From Luzula sylvatica (taxonomy: Eukaryota > Streptophyta > Magnoliopsida > Poales > Juncaceae), in contig OX326959.1 in NCBI GenBank assembly GCA_946800325.1, positions 49,048,784 through 49,112,783 on the forward strand: a DNA stretch of 64,000 bases. The letters are read 5' to 3'. The notes below the pieces were generated by a model. That model searched no databases. It saw only the letters and a program-made list of their open reading frames with translations, and was not told the DNA's origin. The position numbers and the translations under genes are program-made. Every line of letters starts with the position of its first letter. Position 1 is the stretch's first letter. This document shows, piece after piece, positions 36,225-49,631 of the stretch.

Positions 36225-36520
36225 TAGGGGTTTGATATGGTATCCCCAAACTCAAAAAACATCTTTAATGACATAATGACATGACAAGAAAAAATTAAGT
36301 GAATTGATTAATATTTTTAATTGACTCAATTAGTAATTTAAGAAATCGTTAATTGAATTGACACGTTAATTAACATGTATTAATATTAATATATTGTAAA
36401 TTATTAACGTGTCAATTAATATTTAATTCAGACAATTAGAAATTATAATCAATTAATGTAAAAAAATTTGTCATGTCATCAAAAATATTTTTTAGTTCGG
36501 GGGCTCAGTATGTCTTCATC
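36225..36520. mobile_element. Probable MITE with ATTAACACGTTAATT core
   Basis: The outer parts are inverted: GGTATCCCCAAACTCAAAAAAC with ATGACATGACAAG on the left, and GTCATGTCATCAAAAATAT with TAGTTCGGGGGCTCAG on the right. The core is a run of TTAATTGAATTGACACG and its complement. Borders are approximate. Confidence 0.5.
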
Positions 36521-36589
36521 AATTAAATTGCTGTTATACGAAATGCAACATGATAATTTAAAATATTAATTATAATAGTAGGAGTGTAA

Positions 36590-36900
36590 TACTAAGGATT
36601 ATTATGTCATATCTGATATCCCTCAACCCTCCTTTCCCAACCACACATAATATATCATCAATTAACTATTAATTGATGATTAATTAACATGATCACTAAC
36701 AAAACGACATTCGATTAACAAATTTGATTAACAGTTAATTATTAATTATTAATATATATGTATTTTAATTATATAATAATTGATTGTTAATTGAGTATCA
36801 TTTGGTTAATTATGATGTGAATTAAACATTAATTAGGTATACAGAGGATATTGTGGAAAAATTGAGGGGTAAAGTGTATATGGCCCTCTAATAATAATGT
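36590..36900. mobile_element. Probable MITE, same type as 11418-11696
   Basis: The left end GTCATATCTGATATCCCTCAA is the inverted counterpart of the right end TTGAGGGGTAAAGTGTATATG. The interior is ATTAATTGATGATTAATTAAC-like. The target duplication is not resolved. Confidence 0.45.
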
Positions 36901-37241
36901 TAGATTACTTGAAACAAAAAAATAAAGAGTGTACCTAAAAACTTGGTAAATATATTAACTGAGAGCAATTTAGGGGGATATTGCAGTTAAATCTATCAAA
37001 GTCAAACATATAGGTGTTTGGGATCTTAATTAATCAATGCAGGGCCTGAAAAACATGGATCCGCATTCCGGACCAACATTAATTATGGACGCGTGGAAGG
37101 ACTGTCAGATTAATATATTTTTTATTTTTTATTTTTTTTGAATTGCGTCAGTATAATTTAACTTGCAAGTTACAACAATGATATATGTCACCATGATATG
37201 ACTTCAAGGACTTCTGTTTCTGTATTAACGTAATGCACGTG

Positions 37242-39074
37242 TTTTTTTTTTGGGAGATTTTGATATGTAGACCAAATAAGTTTTCAAATACCTAAAATAG
37301 ACAACAAAGTTCGGAAATTTGGAAAATAAAAAGTCGAGAGATTAAAAATGCTCGACTTTTCAAAAGTCGAGCGATTTCTTCTCCAGTGCCCGTGTATATT
37401 TTGAATTCAAAATATGATATATTTCCCCAGATTTTACCATATTTGTACTATTATATTTAATTAACGTGATAATTAGAACATATAATTAAATATTCAGTAA
37501 AATTTATTCGAATTTATGAATTTAAATAATTATTAATTATGGATTATGTTAACGGCTAACGTGTACTAATTATCATTTTTTTTCAAAAGTCGAGGTTGAT
37601 TTTAATTCAAAATATGATATATTTCCCCAGATTTTACCGTAACATCTCTATGTTCTAATTAGTATATTTAATGAAAATGATAACCAGTACATGTTAGCTG
37701 TTAACTTAATCCATAATTAATAATTATTCAAATTCATAAATTCGAATAAATTTTACTGAATATTTAATTATATATCTTAATTATCGATATAATTGGACGT
37801 AATAACTAAATAATGGAGAATTCGGCAGGTACATCTTGGGTGGAATAATTTTTTTAATTTTTTTACAAAAGTGGTGTCAGAATATTAAAAAAAAAAAATT
37901 AAACCCCTCCAAGATGTACCTGCTGAATTCTCCATTATTTAGTTATTACGTCCAATTATATCGATAATTAAGATATATAATTAAATATTCAGTAAAATTT
38001 ATTCGAATTTATGAATTTAAATAATAATTAATTATGGATTATGTTAACGGCTAACGTGTACTAATTATCATTTTTTTTCAAAAGTCGAGGTTGATTTTAA
38101 TTCGAAATATGATATATTTCCCCAGATTTTACCGTAACATCTCTATGTTCTAATTAGTATATTTAATGAAAATGATAACCAGTACATGTTAGCTGTTAAC
38201 TTAATCCATAATTAATAATTATTCAAATTCATAAATTCGATTAAATTTTACTGAATATTTAATTATATATCTTAATTATCGATATAATTGGACGTAATAA
38301 CTAAATAATGGAGAATTCGGCAGGTACATCTTGGAGGTGTTTAATTTTTTCTTTTTTTAATATCTGACACCTGACACCCCGTTTGAAAAAAAAATAAAAA
38401 AAATTATTCCACCCCAAAATGTACCTGCCGAATTCTTCATTATTTAGTTATTACGTCCAATTATATCGATAATTAAGATATATAATTAAATATTCAGTAA
38501 AATTTATTCGAATTTATGAATTTGAATAATTATTAATTATGGATTAAGTTAACAGCTAACATGTACTGGTTATCATTTTCATTAAATATACTAATTAGAA
38601 CATAGAGATGTTACGGTAAAATCTGGGGAAATATATCATATTTCGAATTAAAATCAACCTCGACTTTTGAAAAAAAATGATAATTAGTACACGTTAGCCG
38701 TTAACTTAATCCATAATTAATAATTATTTAAATTCATAAATTCGAATAAATTTTACTGAATATTTAATTATATGTTCTAATTATCACGTTAATTAAATAT
38801 AATAGTACAAATATGGTAAAATCTGGGGAAATATATCATATTTTGAATTCAAAATCAATCTCTCGACTTTTGAAAAGTCGAGAGATTTATTACATATACA
38901 CAGGAAATGGAGAAGAAAGGAAGAAATCGAAGGAAGAAATCGCTCGACTTTTGAAAGGTCGAGCATTTTTAATGCTCTCGAGAGTGTTATTTTCCAAATT
39001 TCCGAACTTTGTTGTCTATTTTAGGTATTTGAAAATTTATTTGGTCTACATATCAAAATCTCCCTTTTTTTTTT
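37242..39074. mobile_element. 1.8-kb fold-back (Mutator-like) element with nested palindromes
   Basis: The outer arms begin GGGAGATTTTGATATGTAGA at 37252 and end with its complement at 39064; similarity continues over about 130 bp through CAAAGTTCGGAAATTTGG. T10 flanks each side, which would fit a 9-10 bp duplication but is low complexity. Inside are several alternating copies of a 300-bp block (ATGATATATTTCCCCAGATT to ATGGAGAATTCGGCAGGTAC) in both orientations, so the element can fold into at least two large hairpins. The arms also carry small hairpins TCGACTTTTCAAAAGTCGA. The block is shared with the element at 58640-59450. Confidence 0.75.
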
Positions 39075-40471
39075 AAGTTTTTTACACTGAAATTTTGATT
39101 CTTTCTTTTTAGCTTAAAATATAAGTACGGGGAGATTTGATGGCTACTTCAAATCTGCTCCCAAATTGCATTCAAATTTTTCTCCAATTAATTTTTAACC
39201 CAACATTTGATAATTTTAATTGAAATTTAATTCATTACATCATTGATTAATTCAATTATAAGATAATTAATTAAAAATTAATTAGAGTCATTATTAATTG
39301 AAATAAAATTTCAGATGCAAATTGGAGATCAATATCTCCCAAACCAAAATCGTGATGTCATGATGCATCACGATTTTGGTGGTGAAATATGGGGACATAG
39401 AAGAAGAGCTCATATATATATAAGTGGAATTATGTACTTGCGGAGCAGACCGAGATTTTGGGTGCCTTAGTTCGAGTATGTACTCGTTACTCAAATTATC
39501 GAAAAAATATCCCTTCATAAAAGTAAAAGTAAAAAAACTAATAAACAAAAAAATTTAACATACTATTATTTTCAGATTTTTTTTCCTTTTTCAAAATATC
39601 ATCTAGTCCAAAATTATTTTTCCTTAATCATCATTATAGTTTTATCTTTGAAATCATGATTATTATTTGTTAAGTAAGATTGAAAATACAAATAAATCCT
39701 ACAAATCCTTGAAATTACAAATAATCAAAAAATAAATAGTCAGATCTTGAACTCACAACCTATAAATTAATAATTAACTTGTCTACAAATTATGCTACAT
39801 CATATTTATTGTCTAAATTAAAACACAATATACATATTAAATTCTAAAATGATGTTTTTAATCCAAATAGTGTTCAATCCGTTGGCTTGGTTCGGGGCCG
39901 GTCGTGTTGTTGACGTGGATATAACTTAACACTTTAAAAATTAATATTTTAATTCATTGTTTGACATTTTAATTAGATATTTAATTATAAATTAAGATAA
40001 TTAAATCATGTATTTATGTGTTAATTTTTAAAATTTTAAATCATATCCACGTCACCAATATTTTTTGGGGAGAATAATAGGGAAGGTACATCACTACTAT
40101 TTAAGTTAATGTATATAAATTGGCATTGGTCACTAGAGTGGTGGCATTGATAGAGTAGCTCATCTCCTGCTATTATTGACCCCTTCACTGTGCCGAGAAT
40201 TATGCAAATCAGAAATCACCCTTTCGGGTTTGGTGGTGTTTGTAGATTTAAAAGTGGGTCGTCTTAGTCTAACATGTTTTAATTTTATTTCTTTCCTTCT
40301 GTTTAAAATGGTAATGAATGGTGTTTGCTTTCCTTTGAAGACAAAACAATTTCTGACCCAACATAAGAAAATCCACCTCACTCACCTTTGTTTGTTGATC
40401 ATACTTCTTCTTTTTGAAAAGTCTCAGAGTGGACTTAATATCCCACTATTTCCCTTCAATAATTGGTATAA
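39065..40471. other. Intergenic, MITE-like remnants and a perfect hairpin
   Basis: At 39125-39420, words such as GGGGAGATTTGATGG and AATTGGAGATCAATATCTCC look like a decayed MITE. A 15-bp stem lies at 39343-39357/39366-39380 (ACCAAAATCGTGATG and its complement). About 39715-39800 resembles a degraded SINE (TCTTGAACTCACAACC). No gene. Confidence 0.4.
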
Positions 40472-40896
40472 CTCAAAAACTATGTTACTGGATAATTCAA
40501 AAACCAAACCGTATCGAATACCGATACTCGTCGGATACGTATCGGATACTCCACGTGGCGTATCCGAATATTTTATTTCAAAATAATAACGAATACTTCT
40601 CGAATACTTCCGGATATTTGTCGAATAATTCTAATGTATATATAAATATACTTGAAAAATAAAAATAAAAATTTGAAATCGAAATAAATGAGTAATACAT
40701 ATAAATACATAATTAAATATCATACACATTTACTTAATATGAAGTTATTTCTGTAAAATCAAATTTTAGTTTATGTTATGTCAAATATTATATATAATTG
40801 ACGTATCATATCCTGTGTTTTTATGAAAATTACCATATGGCCGTATTCATATCGTGTCAGATACGATAACCGTATCCGTGCAACATAGCTCAGAAA
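40472..40896. mobile_element. Non-autonomous hAT-like element in the 3-prime flank of COAE
   Basis: The element 40480-40888 has ends CTATGTTACTGGATA and TATCCGTGCAACATAG (inverted). It is flanked by CTCAAAAA and CTCAGAAA, an 8-bp duplication with one mismatch. Subterminal zones carry GTATCGGATAC-like words and complements. No coding sequence. Confidence 0.65.
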
Positions 40897-40987
40897 TGAA
40901 TTTCTCAAACAAAATGTCAAGGGCCATTCAAAAAGAACATAATAAAGAAACAAAACAATTCTTATTGTCATCTCAAAGACCAAAAAT

Positions 40988-42187
<1,200 letters not shown>

Positions 42188-42275
42188 TCAATTGGTAAAA
42201 TGTGAGGGGAATTATACTTTGCCCCAAATTTTCACCACAACATCACCGATGACATTATTCCCGCAGTTTATTTGT

Positions 42276-42560
42276 GGAGCATTTCTGCATGTGGTACCTT
42301 TTTCAAAATTATTTCAAAAAATAACTTCCATTTTGCAAATATTCTAGAAATAACCTCTTTCGGGTTTTTAAATCCTGCCGTAACCGAGATTTTAAATCAT
42401 GTTTGTTTAAGGTTTAATTAACAACAGAAAAGGCTGTTAGGGATGAAATAATTAGAACTACCGGTATTTAAAATCTCGCCGGCAACTTTTATAATCTCGC
42501 CAGCTGCATGACAAAAAGTACAACAACATTTAAAATGTCGTCAGAAATTTGAATTTGGTG
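42276..42560. mobile_element. Decayed end of the fold-back element family
   Basis: GGAGCATTTCTGCATGTGGT, AAAATAACTTCC and AACCGAGATTTTAAATC are diverged versions of the terminal sequence of the element at 58640. The second end was not found. Confidence 0.5.
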
Positions 42561-43444
42561 CTCTTTTTTCTGAATAAATAGTATAAAATATTATTTATAT
42601 TTTCTATTTTAGACCCTTAAAAAATATATAATTGTTAATATTAATTAAATTTTAAATCAAATAATTATATTATTATTATTCATATATAATATAATTATTT
42701 TATAAACATATTATTATATTATTATTATTCATATATAATTATTTAAAAAAAAAATTAATTCATACATCACAAATCATACTTTAATATTAATAAAATAATA
42801 TTAAAAAATATAAATTTAATTAATAAAATACAAAAATAAATTACGTATGATGATAATAATAAAATAATATTATACGATATCGAATTATACTTTATTATTA
42901 TCCAATTAAATATCAATATTAATTAATTTTCAGCATTGTTAACTATATTTTCTTCAATTAAATTTATATCTAAAAAATATAAAGTTATAACATTCATTAA
43001 CATTTATATTAACATAATAACTTAAAATATTTTTTTTAGAATAATTTATTTAGACACATGTTATATTTTGATTTTCCGCAAGTTATTTTCTTTGATAAGC
43101 AACTATTTAAAAATATAATTATATTATTATTTTTAATCTTGTCACTTTTAAAGACAACAAGGTACTATACGATAATGCTGAAAATTCTCTTCTTAAATAT
43201 AGTCATAATTTAATATTTTGCATATTGTTGTGTATTATACGATACTTAAATATATAAAAACTATACAAAAATATAGAAATATTTTCTTTAAACTACAATC
43301 ATGAATTATTACCTCAATATGCCAAAATTTCGCATACACCCATTTCTTTATGAATAATATCATCCATATTTTGTTAAGTACATGCATTAATAAAAAGTAA
43401 AAGGGACATATGATATTTTTTAGGCGCATATTAGTTATTTTGAG
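42561..43444. other. Very AT-rich spacer
   Basis: Mostly ATTATT and ATATAAT runs; no gene or repeat family recognised. Confidence 0.3.
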
Positions 43445-43520
43445 ATGACAATTCACAATTTCTTTTTTGTGTCAAAAGATATATGATCTAATTTCTTTTT
43501 TGTGTGTCAAAAGATATATG

Positions 43521-44497
43521 TGAAGGGGAATATCCCCGACTCCGGGCCCGCGCAGCGGATATGTAGGCCCGGTCCGATTCCCCGATTCCCGAGATCACGC
43601 CACGACTTCGAGGGTACGATGCAAATAGAAGGTTAGATCCATACCAGTTCCAAATTGATGGAACACGAAGGGTTGATCGCTGCCTCCTATTCCTCCGGTC
43701 ACGTTGGTGACTTTACGCACGTCCCACACCGTGCGTCCTTCACCGTTCGTTCCCGTTCTTCGATCCTTCGGTTCGATCACAACGGAGAGCCCCAAGTGTT
43801 GCTCCTCCACACGTATCCACCTTGAGTCGGAAGACGCCGGACACGGATACACCTGCCTAGACGATGTATCAGTGCACTTGCTTGATCTCGATCGATTCTG
43901 TATTAATCTCTCTTCGTGCCTTTTCACTCACAAAAGATCAAATCTGAATTTGCTCTTTTTTCTTGTGTCTTGGGCAGAATATTGCTTTGAATTACTTCTG
44001 AATTCCTTAGTGAAGATGAGAGAGAAAATCCTATTTATACCTAATAGGATAAGGATTAGCCAAAAGGTATGTATATCCAATATACACCCTTTCACACAGA
44101 AAACTGTATGAACCTGTTCAGTATTCTGTCCAGACGAAATTGATAAATTTCTCTGACAGAAAATCAACCAACACGAAAGTTGTAGATAATCTTATTATCT
44201 ACTCAACCCAATTTGGCCCAGCCCAATTGGAGTTCGTACGCAAAAGTTATGACTGTTTTACTAACTATATGTCATACTGTTGCACCCTTTCGGTATTTCA
44301 CAGAAACGACACTTATACTTCGTTCATATGAAATATATTTCTATATGAAGGTTGTAGATAATCTCATTATCTATCTAACCCAATTTGAACCATTCTAATT
44401 GGATTTTCCCACTGAAAGTTATTGCCACGAATGTACGACTACATTCGTTTATCCTTGTGTACACTTTTACGGTTGATCCGAAACTGTATTTCTTTCA
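43521..44497 (-). repeat. 3-prime LTR of the Copia element
   Basis: Plus-strand ends are TGAAGGGGAA and TTTCTTTCA. Equal in length to the other LTR. Confidence 0.95.
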
Positions 44498-44512
44498 GTC
44501 TCCCACTCAATT
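44498..44512 (-). promoter_or_regulatory. Polypurine tract of the Copia element
   Basis: Minus strand AATTGAGTGGGAGAC lies directly before the 3-prime LTR. Confidence 0.65.
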
Positions 44513-45659
44513 TCAGATCTACCTAAAAGGTACTCATGCATATCCAATACGCACGATTTTAGAGAATATAGCTCGCGTATCAAATACCAAGCTATGCACA
44601 TCAATGTGCCGATTTTATTATCAAGCCCGACTTAGTACGACTCGTTGTGTGACCATGTAGGTTCGACTTAACGATGGCAGTAGGTTGTTTCCAATGCCTA
44701 CAAGCTCATGAGCGGGATCTAGTCACTCCATCATAGCTACCCATGTTAAACGAAAAATGATTGTGATCATTGTGCCTATCTCGAATAGCGGTTACTAGTT
44801 CTCTTGTTTACGATATCCGTTAATCAAAAGACACGGTTATAGTCATCCTTATAATTTGATTAACTATACTTATTCCCCGATTCCGAGTTGAGTTAACAAA
44901 TTCCAATCGATATTAACCATTAATATCATTGACTGTGGCCACAGTTTTCGTTAATCGACTCATCGAGCGGCGCCTAAGAGATATCTCTTCCTTTCGGAAT
45001 AAACAATTCCTATCTTGGAGACTCACATTGAATTCCGTGTTTCAGACAATACCCAATGATGACCCTTTTAACTCCCTGTTACGGTGAGCGTAAGATCATA
45101 TCAAAGCATTGTGTTACGCACGTAACGCAATCAATGATCCCCTCAAGTATGAAGAATCTAAAACCCCATCCGTCGCAAGTCCATCTATAATGACTAAACC
45201 ATGTCATGGTCTCGCGGCTTCGGTCATATCCAATACATGTAACCTAACATATATCTACGTTCCCGATTCGACAAACTCCTTTGTCCCATGATTAGCAAAA
45301 CATAATCATCTCCTCGGCAAACGTACTAGTGTACGCGTTCAGTCTATTATCTAATAATAGAAATGCTTCTCTCTTAAGCAAGCTGATCCGCGACTAGGGA
45401 TGTTTAGAAATGACACTTTAAGTGTGACGGTTTCGCTGCACATGGTCCTCAACCATGTCGACGTCCACACAAGTTCAAATCAAGGTTCATGTAACAATCA
45501 TATTACACAACCCAGCACACAATTTTCATATAAGATAGATGCAAAAATGAAAAATTTTAAAATTCTGAAATTGCATTACTATAAGATAAGTTTGGGGTGA
45601 TACAACATTTACTAATCTATAAGACTAATCTCGTCCTACGAAACTATCGTTTTAGATAA
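44513..45659. other. 3-prime untranslated internal region of the Copia element
   Basis: About 1.15 kb between the Gag-Pol stop and the 3-prime LTR. No frame of note and no env-like gene on the element strand. Confidence 0.6.
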
Positions 45660-48600
45660 CTAACTACTCTCTTCCTCCTCTAGGTATCTCAAACCTATAG
45701 CTTTCGCATGATAATCGTGCTTAGCTTGCGAGAGTGGCTTAGTAAACGGGTCCGCAACATTCCTATCAGTATCAATCTTCTCAATGATCACATCCTTTCT
45801 TTGCAAAATCTCACGGATCAAGTGAAATTTTCTGAGTATGTGCTTGGAGCGGTGATGTGCCCTCGGTTCCTTGGATTGTGCTATTGCGCCCGTATTGTCG
45901 CAATACACAACTACAGGTTCCGAGATGCTCGGGACTACACCAAGCTCCGACACAAATTTCTTGATCCAAACCGCCTCCTTTGCTGCTTCGGAAGCCGCAA
46001 TATACTCCGATTCATTTGTAGAGTCTGCTATCGTGGGTTGTTTGGAACTCTTCCAAACTACCGCTCCACCATTTAGACAAAACACGTATCCGCTTTGTGA
46101 TCGAAAGTCATCGACACATGTTTGGAAACTGGCGTCGGTATATCCATTGATGACCAACCCGGATGTCTTTCCACCATAAATTAGAAATTGATCCTTAGTT
46201 CTTCGTAAGTACTTAAGGATGTTCTTAACCGCGATCCAATGCATATCCCCTGGATTAGATTGGTAACGCGAAACGACGCTCAATGCATACGACACATCGG
46301 GGCGCGTACAAATCATGGCATACATAATTGATCCAACCGCCGAAGCGTATGGAACAATACTCATCGCATTCTTATCTTCGCTCGATGTTGGACATTGAGC
46401 TTTAGAATACGATATGCCACTCGACATTGGAAGAAGTCCTTTCTTCGAATTTTGCATTGAAAACCGTTTCAACACTTTGTCGATGTACGTGCTTTGACTC
46501 AAGCCGAGTAACTTCTTGGATCTATCTCTATAAATCCTCACGCCTAATATATAAGCGGCCTCGCCCAAATCTTTCATAGCGAAACGAGTATTTAAATACT
46601 TCTTAACATCCGTAAGCATCGGAATGTCGTTTCCTATGATCAAGATGTCGTCTACATATAGTACAAGAAATACTACGCGGCTCCCACTAACCTTCTTGTA
46701 TACACAAGGTTCTTCTACGTTTTTCACGAAATTATAATCTCGTATAACTTCATCGAAACGTATATTCCAACTCCGAGAAGCTTGCTTCAATCCATAAATG
46801 GATCGTTGCAACTTGCACACTTTATTCGGACTCTTCGAATCGACAAAACCCTCGGGCTGTGTCATGTACACATCCTCTTCTAAGTTCCCGTTAAGGAATG
46901 CGGTTTTGACATCCATTTGCCAAATCTCGTAATCATAATACGCAGAAATAGCAAGTAAAATCCGTATGGATTTAAGCATTGCTACTGGAGAAAACGTTTC
47001 TTCATAGTCTACACCATGAATTTGTTTGAAACTTTTCGCCACAAGCCGTGCTTTATAAGTGTTTACATTCCCATCCATGTCGGTCTTCTTCTTGAAGACC
47101 CATTTACATCCCACTGGTTTAACCCCGGGAGGTGGATCAATCAAGTTCCAAACTTGATTATCGTACATGGATTGAATCTCGGATTTCATGGCAGTTTGCC
47201 ACTTATCGGAATCTTCGCTTTTCATAGCCTCGCGATAAGATGTCGGTTCATCATCTATGAATTCGACTTCATCGTCATTTGCCACGATAAAACCATATCG
47301 TATAGGCTCTTGACGAATCCTACCCGATCTACGAACTGCGCCTTGTGCACTTGACTCCGGATCCTCAACATTTGAGGAAATCGGATCAGCGTTCATCGGT
47401 TCAACATTCGTTTGCGGGTCTCGAATTTCTTCAAGATCTATTTCAGTCCCATTCACTCGCCTAGAGATAAAATCCTCCTCAAGGAAGACTCCTCTTCGAG
47501 CTACGAAAACTTTATTTTCGATTGGAAGATAGAAATAATATCCTTTTGTTTCCTTAGGATACCCGACAAATAAACATTTTTCAGATTTGGGTTCGAGCTT
47601 ATCCGAAATCAATTTTCGAACATATGCTTCACAACCCCAAATCTTAACAAAAGACAACTTTGGAGAATTTCCAAACCACATCTCATATGGCGTCTTATGT
47701 ACCGATTTAGAAGGTATGCGGTTCAACAAGAAAGCCGCTGTCTCAAGGGCAAATCCCCAAAACGATTTTGGAAGGGAAGTTTGACTCATCATAGATCGAA
47801 CCATGTCCAACAAGGTCCGATTCCTCCTCTCGGACACGCCATTCCATTGTGGCGTTCCTGCCGGAGTCCATTGTGGAACTATTCCACAATCTTTTAGATG
47901 ATCTTCAAACTCATAGCTCAAATATTCGCCACCTCGATCCGATCGAATGGCTTTAATTTTCTTGCCAAGTTGATTTTCAACTTCGTTTTGAAACTCTTTG
48001 AACTTTTCAAAGGTCTCCGCTTTAGTACGCATCAAATAGATATATCCATATCTACTATGATCGTCCGTAAACGTAACAAAGTATCGATAGCCTCCTCTTG
48101 CCTCGATGCTCATCGGTCCACACACATCGGAATGTATGAGTTCCAATAGATCGTTGGACCGCTCTCCGACCTTGGAGAACGGCGCCTTAGTCATCTTGCC
48201 AAGTAAACAAGATTCGCAATTCCCAAATGAATCCAATTCAAATGAGTCTAGCATTCCATCTTTATGGAGTCTAGCAATGCGTTTCTCATTCACATGACCG
48301 AGACGACAATGCCAAAAGAAAGTCCGATTATCAACTTTAGATTTAATCCTTTTTGCATTAACGTTATATATAGACTTATTATTTCCGTGATCGAAATCCA
48401 ACACATAAAGACCATTTTCTAACAGAACATTTCCATAGATAATAGAATCCTTACATATCGAAAACTCATTATTCCTAATAACGAATTCATAGCCATCATT
48501 AGCCAGTTTCGACACACTTATTATGTTCTTACATAATGTCGGTACATAATAACAATTATTTAGTACTAAAATAAGTCCATTAGGTAAAGTCAAATTAACT

Positions 48601-49631
48601 ACTCCTACGGCAAACGCAGCAACTCTTGCTCCATTCCCGACGCGTAGATCGACTTCACCCTTTTCCAACCTTCGACTATTTTGAAGAACCTGCATATTTC
48701 GACAAATATGAGTCCCACAACCGGTATCCAATACCCAATTAGTCATAGTTGAAATATTAACTTCAATAACGTTAATACCTGAGAGGCCGGTCGCTGAAAC
48801 CGCCTTGCCCTTCTTCACCTCCTCGAGGTAAGACTTGCAATCGCGCTTCCAATGTCCAGCCTTGTGACAATGAAAGCACGTCTCATCCTTGGATTTCTCC
48901 TTTCCCCTTTTATTCGGCTTCGAACGTTTCTTAGCCGAACCGCCCTTGGACTTTGATCTCTTACGATCCTTATTCTGAATTGTGAGAACATTTCCGGCAA
49001 CGCTTGCCCTGTTCTCTCCGGACGACTTTAACGTCTCCGATTCAAAATTCTTGAGCATTCCGTGAAGCTCAGGGATCGTCTTATCCATCGAATGCATGTG
49101 ATAGTTAGTCACGAACGGAGAAAACATTGGAGGAAGTGCACACAAGATCAAATCTTGTTGCATAATCTTCGACAATTTCTCTCCTAGCTTCTCAAGACGG
49201 TCTATGAGAGCTTGCACCTTCAAAACGTGAGAGCTAACCGAAGACCCCGAAGGCATCTTGCAGTTTACCAACTCTTTGAGCGTACTGAACCGTTCAATAC
49301 GCTCCTGCTCTTGGAACATTTCCTTGAGCACAACGTCTATGATGTGCGCATCCGAGTCCTCAAACTGCTTTTGAAGACTAGCGTCCATACATGCCAACAT
49401 GAGGCACGTAACATCATTTGAGTCCTTCTTAAGTTTCTCAAACGCGGCCCTTTCTTCGGCCGAAGCATCGGGGCCCGGTTCCACTAGTTCCGTATCCAAT
49501 ACGTGACTCTTGCCCTCTTGCCTGAGAACTATTCTCAGGTTTCGGTGCCAGTCAAAGTAGTTCCGACCCACTAGCTTATCCTTTTCTAAAGTCGATCTAA
49601 TCGACATGGTGTTGGTGTTACTAGAAGACAT
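45660..49631 (-). CDS. Copia Gag-Pol polyprotein
   Basis: 1323 residues without a stop. Gag about 1-230, then a basic region and the zinc knuckle CFHCHKAGHWKRDC (252-265). Protease active site VLDTGCGTH (Asp 302), where most Copia proteases have DSG. GAG-pre-integrase HCRLGHVNEKR (441-451) and CESCLLGKMTK zinc part. Integrase core with Asp near 502 (HSDVCGP), Asp 565 (RSDRGGEY) and Glu 601 (WNGVSERRNRT). Reverse transcriptase with MDVKTAFLNG and the catalytic YVDD at 992-995. RNase H from about 1190 (GYTDASFQ, SESEY-like NESEYIAASEAAKEAVW, YCDNTGAI). Every catalytic motif is present. It would make the packaging and copying machinery of the element. Gag and Pol share one frame, as is usual for plant Copia. 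Confidence 0.95.
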   Translation of the reverse strand: MSSSNTNTMSIRSTLEKDKLVGRNYFDWHRNLRIVLRQEGKSHVLDTELVEPGPDASAEERAAFEKLKKDSNDVTCLMLACMDASLQKQFEDSDAHIIDVVLKEMFQEQERIERFSTLKELVNCKMPSGSSVSSHVLKVQALIDRLEKLGEKLSKIMQQDLILCALPPMFSPFVTNYHMHSMDKTIPELHGMLKNFESETLKSSGENRASVAGNVLTIQNKDRKRSKSKGGSAKKRSKPNKRGKEKSKDETCFHCHKAGHWKRDCKSYLEEVKKGKAVSATGLSGINVIEVNISTMTNWVLDTGCGTHICRNMQVLQNSRRLEKGEVDLRVGNGARVAAFAVGVVNLTLPNGLILVLNNCYYVPTLCKNIISVSKLANDGYEFVIRNNEFSICKDSIIYGNVLLENGLYVLDFDHGNNKSIYNVNAKRIKSKVDNRTFFWHCRLGHVNEKRIARLHKDGMLDSFELDSFGNCESCLLGKMTKAPFSKVGERSNDLLELIHSDVCGPMSIEARGGYRYFVTFTDDHSRYGYIYLMRTKAETFEKFKEFQNEVENQLGKKIKAIRSDRGGEYLSYEFEDHLKDCGIVPQWTPAGTPQWNGVSERRNRTLLDMVRSMMSQTSLPKSFWGFALETAAFLLNRIPSKSVHKTPYEMWFGNSPKLSFVKIWGCEAYVRKLISDKLEPKSEKCLFVGYPKETKGYYFYLPIENKVFVARRGVFLEEDFISRRVNGTEIDLEEIRDPQTNVEPMNADPISSNVEDPESSAQGAVRRSGRIRQEPIRYGFIVANDDEVEFIDDEPTSYREAMKSEDSDKWQTAMKSEIQSMYDNQVWNLIDPPPGVKPVGCKWVFKKKTDMDGNVNTYKARLVAKSFKQIHGVDYEETFSPVAMLKSIRILLAISAYYDYEIWQMDVKTAFLNGNLEEDVYMTQPEGFVDSKSPNKVCKLQRSIYGLKQASRSWNIRFDEVIRDYNFVKNVEEPCVYKKVSGSRVVFLVLYVDDILIIGNDIPMLTDVKKYLNTRFAMKDLGEAAYILGVRIYRDRSKKLLGLSQSTYIDKVLKRFSMQNSKKGLLPMSSGISYSKAQCPTSSEDKNAMSIVPYASAVGSIMYAMICTRPDVSYALSVVSRYQSNPGDMHWIAVKNILKYLRRTKDQFLIYGGKTSGLVINGYTDASFQTCVDDFRSQSGYVFCLNGGAVVWKSSKQPTIADSTNESEYIAASEAAKEAVWIKKFVSELGVVPSISEPVVVYCDNTGAIAQSKEPRAHHRSKHILRKFHLIREILQRKDVIIEKIDTDRNVADPFTKPLSQAKHDYHAKAIGLRYLEEEESS

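Noticed and set aside
43595..44398. 110- and 135-residue frames repeated at 51197-52000
   Set aside because: They lie in both LTRs of the Copia element and are identical because the LTRs are; no domain is recognised.
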